NCBI GenBank assembly: GCA_023393045.1
Contig: JAEWMV010000090.1
Location: forward strand, 1-10,403
Length of the DNA stretch: 10,403 nt
Reading direction: 5' to 3'
Source of the DNA: Bacillota bacterium
GTDB taxonomy: Bacteria; Bacillota; Clostridia; Christensenellales; CAG-138
The notes under the pieces were generated by a model that did no database searches, was not told where the DNA came from, and worked only from the letters and a program-made list of their open reading frames with translations. Shown piece after piece: positions 5,880-10,403 of the stretch. Positions within the stretch are counted from its first letter, which is position 1, and the number at the start of each line of letters is the position of its first letter. The position numbers and the translations under genes were made by a program.

Positions 5880-6884
5880 ATGAAGTCAACGGACAAGATG
5901 AAAAAGTTCATAACGCTGCGCAACGCCGTCGTGGCGGCCGTGCTTGCGATAATGCTCACGCTCGCGGGGTGCGCGGGGAACAACGTGGTCGATCCCGATC
6001 TCGCCCAAACGCCTGAAACGACGCAGGAAGCGGCGCAAACAACGTCCGAGGCGACGCTTTTTGACGCGCAGGAATCCCTCGTCCCCGCGTCCGGTGAGGA
6101 GGCGACCACCGCGCAGCCCGAAGAAACGGCGGCGGATTTAGAGCAGGGCAGCCAGTCCGTGCAGCAGGGCAATGCCACGGCCACGCAAAAACCCGCTTCA
6201 AACGGCAAAGGCGGCGCAAGCGCGACGCCCGCCGCAACGGTGAAACCCACGCCCACGCCCGCGGCGAGCGCAAAGCCCACCGCGACGGCAAAGGCTACCG
6301 CTACGCCGGCTGCGACCGTGAAGCCGACCCCGACGCCCACCGCAAAGCCCACGGTGAAACCCACCGTGAAGCCGACCGTGAAACCTACGGCAACGCCCAC
6401 GCCTACGCAGAAGCCTTCCGCCAACCCGATGTTCGGCGACTTCAGCGCCAAGGATGTGAAAGGAAACACGGTGACAAACGACGTGTTTTCGGGGTATGAT
6501 GTAACCATGGTGAACATTTGGGCCTCGTTCTGCGGGCCGTGCGTGGAGGAAATGCCAAGCCTCGCTTCGCTCCACAGCGAGTATAAGAGCAAGGGGCTGC
6601 AGGTCGTGGGCATCATACTGGATGCGACGGACAGCAAGGGCAACGTCAACAACAGCACCTTGGGTGACGCCAAGGACATCATCGCCCAGACCGGCGCGAA
6701 CTATACGCACATCATCCCCACCGCGGCGATGTTCGGCGCATACCTCAAGAATGTTTCCTCCGTGCCCACGACGGTGTTCGTCAACAGTCGTGGCGAGAAA
6801 ATCGGCAAGACCTACGTCGGCTCCAAGAGCAAGGCCGAATGGGCCAAGATATTCGACGAGGTTTTGAAGTCGGCGCAGGGTTAA
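5880..6884 (+). CDS. Lipoprotein thiol-disulfide oxidoreductase, TlpA/ResA-like
   Basis: The 334-residue protein has a basic N-terminus, a hydrophobic segment (16-28) and the lipobox LAGC with Cys31, so it is anchored outside the membrane. Residues about 32-183 form an unstructured Ala/Thr/Pro/Lys-rich spacer. The C-terminal domain (about 184-334) is an AhpC/TSA-Redoxin type thioredoxin fold: NIWASFCGPC with the active-site pair Cys218/Cys221, EEMPSL just after it, VVGI strand, and SVPTTVF with the cis-proline Pro296. Such proteins reduce or exchange disulfides outside the cytoplasm, often for cytochrome c maturation or oxidative-stress defence; the partner is not evident here. The ATG at 5880 is chosen because GGAGG (5867-5871) sits eight bases before it; an upstream TTG at 5865 overlaps that site. 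The Rrf2 gene follows after 36 bases in the same probable transcript. Confidence 0.92.
   Translation: MKSTDKMKKFITLRNAVVAAVLAIMLTLAGCAGNNVVDPDLAQTPETTQEAAQTTSEATLFDAQESLVPASGEEATTAQPEETAADLEQGSQSVQQGNATATQKPASNGKGGASATPAATVKPTPTPAASAKPTATAKATATPAATVKPTPTPTAKPTVKPTVKPTVKPTATPTPTQKPSANPMFGDFSAKDVKGNTVTNDVFSGYDVTMVNIWASFCGPCVEEMPSLASLHSEYKSKGLQVVGIILDATDSKGNVNNSTLGDAKDIIAQTGANYTHIIPTAAMFGAYLKNVSSVPTTVFVNSRGEKIGKTYVGSKSKAEWAKIFDEVLKSAQG
6219..6413 (+). repeat. Low-complexity Lys-Pro-Thr repeat tract in the tlpA-like gene
   Basis: This in-frame stretch encodes residues about 114-178, dominated by KPT, PTPTP and TAKPT units, with KPTV three times in a row followed by KPTA (from 6345). Synonymous codons vary between units, so the repeat is kept at protein level and is not a recent DNA expansion. 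It acts as a spacer between lipid anchor and thioredoxin domain, possibly through the cell wall. Confidence 0.8.
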
Positions 6885-6920
6885 CGAAAAAAACATAAAT
6901 CGCGGATGGAGGGTTTTGGG

Positions 6921-7346
6921 ATGAACGGTGATTTCGCCGTGGCGGTGCACGCGCTGGTGTTCCTCTGCCACAGGAAGGAAACGCTCGCAAGCGACGTGCT
7001 CGCAAAGAATATCTGCACCAACCCCGTGCGGGTGCGCAAGGTGATGGCAAAGCTTCGCCGCGCGGGGCTGGTGGACGCGCGCGAGGGCAAGCGCGAGGGG
7101 GGCTATAGGAGCCTTGCGGACGCGATGGACATCCCCCTCTCGAAGATACTGCTGGCGCTTGGGGACGATTGCGTCACGCCCACATGGCGGTCGGGGAGCG
7201 AGGAGGAGGATTGCCTCATCTCCACCGGCATGGCGGGCGCGCTCGACGAAGTTTACGCAAAGCTCAACGAGGGATGCCTGAAAACGCTCGGGGAAATCAC
7301 CGTGGCGGACATATCCCGGCGCATATTCGAAAAGCGCGGGAAATAG
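6921..7346 (+). CDS. Rrf2-family transcriptional regulator
   Basis: The 141-residue protein has an N-terminal winged helix (about 3-66) with the family's recognition region PVRVRKVMAKLRRAGLVDA and the wing GKREGGYRSLA, then a dimerisation helix (about 104-120) and the closing TLGEITVADI typical of Rrf2 proteins. Rrf2 regulators sense redox state, iron-sulfur supply, nitric oxide or cysteine status and mostly repress. Cys residues occur at 16, 32, 84, 98 and 119. The C-x13-C-x20-C spacing does not match the compact three-Cys cluster motif of IscR or NsrR, so an iron-sulfur cluster is doubtful, though a thiol switch remains possible. GGAGGG (6908-6913) precedes the ATG at 6921 by seven bases; an in-frame ATG at 6906 overlaps that site. 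It follows the thioredoxin gene by 36 bases, which suits control of a redox gene and of itself through the palindrome at 5829. Confidence 0.88.
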   Translation: MNGDFAVAVHALVFLCHRKETLASDVLAKNICTNPVRVRKVMAKLRRAGLVDAREGKREGGYRSLADAMDIPLSKILLALGDDCVTPTWRSGSEEEDCLISTGMAGALDEVYAKLNEGCLKTLGEITVADISRRIFEKRGK

Positions 7347-7401
7347 AACGGTAAGGTTTCATGCCCGCAGTTACACAAATCCTTGCATACGAACCAAAAA
7401 C

Positions 7402-7446
7402 ATTTAGCCCTGAAACTACTTGCTTCGGGGCTAAATATGTTATAAT
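7402..7446 (+). promoter_or_regulatory. Putative xpt-guaA promoter with overlapping inverted repeat
   Basis: The 170-base gap before xpt holds a 13-base inverted repeat, ATTTAGCCCTGAA (7402-7414) and TTCGGGGCTAAAT (7424-7436), with one T-G mismatch and a nine-base centre. TATAAT follows at 7441-7446; possible weak -35 elements ACTTGC (17-base spacer) or TTGCTT (15) lie within the repeat. The placement suggests an operator as much as an RNA hairpin. On the plus strand no T-run follows, so it is not a normal terminator for the upstream unit. The leader after about 7453 is T-rich and shows no purine riboswitch core. Confidence 0.55.
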
Positions 7447-7516
7447 CTCTATAAGCCGATATTTTATCGCGCATTTTGTTTTTTGTTGTATTATTTTGAA
7501 ATGGAGATAGATTGCC

Positions 7517-8095
7517 ATGAAGGAATTGCAGCAGCGAATCGTACAGGAAGGCAGGGTGCTTCCGGGCAACATCATCAAGGTGGACGGGTTCCTCAATCAC
7601 CGCGTGGACATGAAGCTCATGCGCAGTATGGCAAAGGAATTCGGCCGCCTTTTTGATTTGACGGGCATCACCGCGGTGCTCACGGTGGAGGCTTCCGGCA
7701 TCGCGCTTGGCGCGGTGTGCGCGGAGGAATTCGGCGTGCCCATGATCTACGCCAAAAAGGCCAAGAGCGACAACATCGAGGGCGGGCTTTATCACAGCGA
7801 CATCTATTCCTATACGTATAAAAAGAAAGTTACGCTCATCATGAGCCGCCAGTGGCTCGACGCGTCGGACAAGGTGCTCATCATCGACGATTTTCTCGCC
7901 AATGGCGAGGCGCTGCGTGGGCTTGTGGACATAATAGAACAGGCGGGCGCGCAGCTCATCGGCATCGGCGTCGCCATAGAGAAGGGCTTCCAGCCCGGCG
8001 GCGCAAGGCTGCGCGAGAACGGCGCGAATCTGCATTCGCTCGCCATCATCGAGCGCGCCGACGAAAACGGATTTACATTCCGCGAGGAGAATTAA
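7517..8095 (+). CDS. xpt: Xanthine phosphoribosyltransferase
   Basis: The 192-residue enzyme transfers the phosphoribosyl group of PRPP to xanthine to make XMP, in cytosolic purine salvage. Length and sequence agree with Bacillus-type Xpt (194). It shows MKELQQRI at the start, the conserved IKVDGFLNHRVD segment (20-31), TVEASGI (56-62), the Lys-rich segment MIYAKKAKS, and the PRPP-binding motif VLIIDDFLANGEA with Asp124/Asp125 (120-132). The late IEKGFQPGG segment is also family-typical. GGAG at 7503-7506 stands ten bases before the ATG. guaA starts three bases after the stop, so the two are co-transcribed and make a xanthine-to-GMP path. In many Firmicutes a guanine riboswitch controls xpt; none is visible here. 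Confidence 0.95.
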   Translation: MKELQQRIVQEGRVLPGNIIKVDGFLNHRVDMKLMRSMAKEFGRLFDLTGITAVLTVEASGIALGAVCAEEFGVPMIYAKKAKSDNIEGGLYHSDIYSYTYKKKVTLIMSRQWLDASDKVLIIDDFLANGEALRGLVDIIEQAGAQLIGIGVAIEKGFQPGGARLRENGANLHSLAIIERADENGFTFREEN

Positions 8096-8098
8096 AGC

Positions 8099-9622
8099 AT
8101 GGAAAGGGTCGTCGTTCTCGATTTTGGGGGCCAGTACAATCAGCTCATCGCGCGCCGCGTGCGCGAGGCGGGCGTGTACAGCGAGCTTTTGCCCCATACC
8201 TCGTCCATAGAGCGCATCAAGGGAGACGCGCTCTCGGGCATCATCATGACGGGCGGGCCGGACAGCGTGTATGCGCCGGACGCGAAGGCCTGCGACGACG
8301 CGGTGTTCGCGCTTGGCGTGCCGGTGCTGGGCATCTGCTACGGCATGCACTACATCGCCAAAGTCATGGGCGGCGCGGTCGCACCGGCGGACGTGCGCGA
8401 GTATGGCCGTACGAGCATCAACATGCAAAAGCATCCCCTGCTCGAAGGGCTTGATTCCGGCATCGTATGGATGAATCACAATGACTTCGTAAGCGTCTGC
8501 CCGCCGGGCTTTCACCCCATCGCCTCGACGGACGCCTGCCCCGTGGCGGCCTTTGCCAACGACGAAGCACACCTGTACGGCATACAGTTCCACGCGGAGG
8601 TGGCGCACACCCCCAAGGGCAATCTCATTTTTTCCAACTTTTTGAAAAACATCTGCGGCCTCGCCTGCGATTATTCGCCCGCCGGGCTTGCGGACTCGCT
8701 CATCGCGGATATACGCGCCAAGGTGGGCGCGGAGCGCGTGCTGGGCGCGCTTTCGGGCGGCGTGGATTCCTCCGTGGCGTCGGTGCTCGTGCATCGCGCC
8801 ATCGGCGATAAGCTCACCTGCATCTTCGTCGACCACGGCCTTTTGCGCCATAACGAGGCCGAGGAGGTCATCGGCTTTTATCGCGATAAATTGAACCTCA
8901 ACATCATCGCCGTGGACGCGAAAAAGCGTTTTCTCGACAGGCTTGCAGGCGTCACCGAGCCCGAGCACAAGCGCAAGATCATCGGCGAGGAGTTCATCCG
9001 CGTCTTTGAGGAAGAGGCGAAGAAATTAGGCGGCGCGCAATGGCTGCTGCAAGGCACCATCTATCCGGACATCATCGAATCCGGCACGGCGACGGGCGCT
9101 AAGATCAAAAGCCACCACAACGTGGGCGGCCTGCCCGAGAATGTGGATTTCAAGGGCATCGTGGAGCCGCTTCGCATGCTTTTTAAGGATGAGGTGCGCG
9201 CGCTCGGCGAGTCGCTCGGCATCGCGCACGAGCTCGTGTGGCGCCAGCCCTTCCCCGGGCCGGGCCTTGCCATCCGCGTAATCGGCGAAATCACCGAGGA
9301 CAAGCTTGCCATCCTCCGCCAAAGCGACTATATCCTGCGCCAGGAGCTTGCCTGCGCGGGCCTTTCCGAAAAGGTTTGGCAGTATTTCACCGTCTTCACC
9401 GGCATACAGACCGTGGGCGTGATGGGCGACCTTCGCACCTATGATTACGTCATCGGCGTGCGCGCCGTCACCTCGAGCGACGCCATGACCGTCGAGTGGG
9501 CGGAGCTGCCCTACCCGGTGCTTCGCCGCATTTCCGAGCGCATCATTGGCGAGGTGCCCCACGTCAACCGCGTGGTGTACGACATTACGTCCAAGCCCCC
9601 GGGAACGATTGAGTGGGAGTAA
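8099..9622 (+). CDS. guaA: GMP synthase (glutamine-hydrolysing)
   Basis: The 507-residue protein converts XMP, ATP and glutamine to GMP. The class I glutamine amidotransferase domain (about 3-190) opens with VVVLDFGGQYNQLIARRVRE and keeps the catalytic Cys80, His165 and Glu167. The ATP-pyrophosphatase domain carries the P-loop SGGVDSS (219-225), and the C-terminal dimerisation/XMP domain ends with the family's KPPGTIEWE. Three usually strict amidotransferase motifs differ: GICYGMQ is GICYGMH (His84), the SHGD motif reads NHND (126-129) and HPEV reads HAEV (165-168). GAGGAG (8084-8089) lies inside the xpt end, nine bases before the ATG. The gene is followed at once by a terminator and AT-rich DNA; its 3' end is a known island insertion site and appears intact here. 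Confidence 0.97.
   Translation: MERVVVLDFGGQYNQLIARRVREAGVYSELLPHTSSIERIKGDALSGIIMTGGPDSVYAPDAKACDDAVFALGVPVLGICYGMHYIAKVMGGAVAPADVREYGRTSINMQKHPLLEGLDSGIVWMNHNDFVSVCPPGFHPIASTDACPVAAFANDEAHLYGIQFHAEVAHTPKGNLIFSNFLKNICGLACDYSPAGLADSLIADIRAKVGAERVLGALSGGVDSSVASVLVHRAIGDKLTCIFVDHGLLRHNEAEEVIGFYRDKLNLNIIAVDAKKRFLDRLAGVTEPEHKRKIIGEEFIRVFEEEAKKLGGAQWLLQGTIYPDIIESGTATGAKIKSHHNVGGLPENVDFKGIVEPLRMLFKDEVRALGESLGIAHELVWRQPFPGPGLAIRVIGEITEDKLAILRQSDYILRQELACAGLSEKVWQYFTVFTGIQTVGVMGDLRTYDYVIGVRAVTSSDAMTVEWAELPYPVLRRISERIIGEVPHVNRVVYDITSKPPGTIEWE
9592..9622. other. Candidate attachment site at the guaA 3' end
   Basis: Genomic islands of many bacteria insert at the last bases of guaA, restoring the coding end. 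Here the reading frame ends normally and the DNA beyond the stop changes abruptly to AT-rich accessory sequence with an XRE repressor. The exact core cannot be set without the second copy, which is not in the window. This is inference from location and composition. Confidence 0.35.
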
Positions 9623-9627
9623 AAACG

Positions 9628-9675
9628 AAAATCCCGAATTACTTGGTAAATCAAGCGATTCGGGGTTTTATTTTG
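9628..9675. terminator. Bidirectional terminator between guaA and the repressor gene
   Basis: AAAATCCCGAAT (9628-9639) pairs with ATTCGGGGTTTT (9658-9669) with one T-G pair; CTTG and CAAG can extend the stem inside. On the plus strand TTTTATTTT follows the stem, and on the minus strand ATTTTCGTTTTTA, so it can end both the xpt-guaA message and the converging repressor message. Confidence 0.85.
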
Positions 9676-9703
9676 CAGATTGATAGCATTTTGATAGCAG
9701 ATA
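9671..9703. repeat. Three 11-bp-phased GCA-centred repeats
   Basis: Three consecutive 11-base units share GCA at positions 5-7: TTTTGCAGATT, GATAGCATTTT and GATAGCAGATA. TTGATAGCA occurs exactly twice (9680 and 9691), and GCAGAT twice, 22 bases apart. Helical phasing near a likely integration site recalls integrase arm or core binding sites, but nothing proves it. Confidence 0.5.
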
Positions 9704-9719
9704 AATCCCAAAGTGTGTT

Positions 9720-10223
9720 TTAGACAGTTGTTCCTGGCGGCTTACGCCACTGTTTCGAAGGAGTCTCTCCCGCCGTCTGCGGCCAATTGAGTTTCCATTC
9801 CATATATTCGGCCTTGCTGATCGTTCCATCGGCAAGGTCTTTTTTTCGTTCTTGCCATTCACCCATAAAATCATCAAGGAGGTGAGCATTGAAGTTAACC
9901 GCAATGTGTTTTTCGGGGGAGTAGGGGTCGCTGTTGTCGATGATCTCATGTAATTGCATAAGATAATGCTCGTCCAGTTCAAAGAGCGTATACATGACAT
10001 CCTCGGCAGAATAAAGAGTAGGCTCGTAGAGGGAACGGTAGTTTACATTGAGAGCCTCGGCAATCTTGCGGAGCATATCCTCTTTCGGCGTCCTCGTGTT
10101 GGATTCGTATTGAGCAATACGAACATCGGCAGTGTTTCCATCAAAGCCAATGGCAAGCCCAAGTTCCTTTTGCGTGAGCTTGCGAAAATTGCGGGCTCGC
10201 TTGATTCGTTCCCCGATAGCCAT
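9720..10223 (-). CDS. XRE-family repressor of mobile-element type
   Basis: The 167-residue protein begins with a Cro/CI-type helix-turn-helix (about 4-62): MAIGERIKRARNFRKLTQKELG, an insertion FDGNTADVRIAQYESNTRTP, and LRKIAEALNV. This opening, including the TAD-R-AQYE core, closely recalls repressors of Tn1549-like conjugative elements of gut Firmicutes. The C-terminal half (about 70-160) includes MYTLFELDEHY, HIAVNF and a final segment with LADGTISKAEYMEWKLNWP, also typical of that group. It should bind operators as a dimer. GGGAGG (10232-10237, minus strand) stands eight bases before the ATG. Codon use is less GC-rich than in the neighbouring genes, which supports transfer. It is divergent from a rightward promoter and converges on guaA. 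Confidence 0.9.
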   Translation of the reverse strand: MAIGERIKRARNFRKLTQKELGLAIGFDGNTADVRIAQYESNTRTPKEDMLRKIAEALNVNYRSLYEPTLYSAEDVMYTLFELDEHYLMQLHEIIDNSDPYSPEKHIAVNFNAHLLDDFMGEWQERKKDLADGTISKAEYMEWKLNWPQTAGETPSKQWRKPPGTTV

Positions 10224-10249
10224 AGGCAGTACCTCCCGAAAAAACGGAC

Positions 10250-10263
10250 AAACAAATATGTTT
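10250..10263. promoter_or_regulatory. Operator O1 over the repressor's own start region
   Basis: AAACAAATATGTTT is a near-perfect palindrome directly downstream of the repressor gene's -10, covering its expected transcript start. It matches O3 at 13 of 14 bases, and its first 11 bases occur inverted in O2 (10347-10357). Confidence 0.65.
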
Positions 10264-10264
10264 T

Positions 10265-10293
10265 AGTATAGCACGAGACAAAATTGAGGTCAA
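10265..10293 (-). promoter_or_regulatory. Leftward promoter of the XRE repressor gene
   Basis: On the minus strand TTGACC (10288-10293) and TATACT (10265-10270) are 17 bases apart, a near-consensus housekeeping promoter. The transcript would begin near 10258, inside operator O1, so the repressor can be expected to limit its own synthesis. Confidence 0.75.
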
Positions 10294-10337
10294 TCCATGT
10301 TTTAACAAAAAAGTTTAACTATTTATCTGCAATCCGC

Positions 10338-10365
10338 TTGACATAGCATATTTGTTTAGTATAAT
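10338..10365 (+). promoter_or_regulatory. Strong rightward promoter of the element
   Basis: TTGACA (10338-10343) and TATAAT (10360-10365) are both perfect consensus hexamers with a 16-base spacer. The promoter fires away from the repressor gene into a gene beyond the window edge. Operators O2 (in the spacer) and O3 (just downstream) can block it. Confidence 0.85.
10344..10359. promoter_or_regulatory. Operator O2 in the spacer of the rightward promoter
   Basis: TAGCATATTTGTTTAG fills the whole spacer. It matches the O3 16-mer (14-bp palindrome plus AG) at 13 of 16 bases, and its CATATTTGTTT is the exact reverse complement of AAACAAATATG in O1. A repressor here would exclude RNA polymerase. 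Confidence 0.6.
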
Positions 10366-10380
10366 ATAAGGGCGAATACC

Positions 10381-10394
10381 AAACATATATGTTT
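10381..10394. promoter_or_regulatory. Operator O3, perfect palindrome
   Basis: AAACATATATGTTT is a perfect 14-base palindrome about 8 bases after the expected start of the rightward transcript. It is the best-formed member of the three-site set and may be the strongest binding site. Confidence 0.65.
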
Positions 10395-10403
10395 AGCTGT
10401 GGG

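Larger units (their letters stand above)
9623..10403. mobile_element. Possible left edge of an integrated element
   Basis: The region after guaA is visibly more AT-rich than the rest of the window. It holds phased short repeats, a repressor of a type seen in Tn1549-like conjugative elements, and a divergent switch region with a strong promoter running out of the window. No integrase, excisionase or conjugation gene is within view, so the element type and even its presence remain unproven. Confidence 0.45.

Noticed and set aside
5594..6016. Possible small gene of 140 codons
   Set aside because: It begins inside the deoD terminator, crosses the tlpA promoter, and overlaps the start of the thioredoxin gene in another frame; the product is Arg-rich with no family likeness.
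6906..6920. Upstream ATG for the Rrf2 gene
   Set aside because: It overlaps the GGAGGG that serves the ATG at 6921, and Rrf2 proteins normally begin at the latter position.
7402..7436. Hairpin as terminator of the tlpA-rrf2 unit
   Set aside because: On the plus strand it is followed by a -10-like TATAAT and not by a T-run; the minus-strand side has a short T-run but no gene to terminate.
7253..8968. 571-codon minus-strand open frame
   Set aside because: It is antisense to xpt and half of guaA, spans the intergenic promoter region, and shows only low-complexity shadow composition.
9954..10271. Plus-strand frame of 105 codons over the repressor start
   Set aside because: It is antisense to the helix-turn-helix coding region and lacks a ribosome site.

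Overview
The window reads as chromosomal DNA of a GC-rich, Gram-positive, clostridia-like (Bacillota) bacterium. Evidence: lipobox lipoproteins with small-residue-plus-Cys cleavage sites, a FloA/NfeD flotillin pair, strong GGAGG ribosome binding sites, sigma-A-type promoters, and an xpt-guaA pair of the Bacillus/Clostridium type. The Pro/Thr-rich linker of a secreted thioredoxin and the zinc-ribbon membrane proteins also suit gut Clostridia. The genus cannot be named from the sequence alone.

Layout. (1) 31-1374, minus: a lipoprotein of the DUF4163/DUF3298 (RsiV/PdaC-like) sort, divergent from what follows. (2) 1502-5548, plus: a six-gene run. It holds a membrane-anchored protein with a sigma-region-2-like N-terminus, NfeD (short form), a tiny zinc-ribbon membrane protein, flotillin FloA, a membrane-anchored protein with a RanBP2-type zinc finger, and purine nucleoside phosphorylase DeoD, closed by a terminator at 5589-5634. 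NfeD and FloA are known partners in membrane microdomain organisation; the other three membrane proteins are candidate accessory factors. (3) 5549-5818: about 270 bases without a convincing gene, holding the terminator and GC-rich inverted repeats. (4) 5880-7346, plus: a lipoprotein thioredoxin (TlpA/ResA-like) and an Rrf2-type regulator, behind a near-consensus promoter whose spacer contains a 15-bp palindrome, so self-regulation by the Rrf2 protein is plausible. (5) 7517-9622, plus: xpt and guaA, which together turn xanthine into XMP and then GMP. No purine riboswitch is visible; instead a long inverted repeat overlaps the promoter. (6) 9623-10403: base composition turns AT-rich directly after the guaA stop. 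A bidirectional terminator, 11-bp-phased repeats, an XRE repressor on the minus strand, and a divergent two-promoter region with three related operators follow.

The last part looks like the edge of an integrated element. The 3' end of guaA is a known insertion site for genomic islands, the repressor resembles regulators of Tn1549-like conjugative elements, and the control region has the form of a lysogeny-type switch whose rightward promoter fires out of the window. No integrase and no second attachment site are visible, so the island is an inference.

The items most worth a second look are the repressor switch and guaA junction, the FloA/NfeD operon with its extra zinc-finger and sigma-like membrane proteins, the near-duplicate promoter motif in front of the sigma-like gene and nfeD, the palindrome in the tlpA-rrf2 promoter, and the substituted glutaminase motifs of GuaA.
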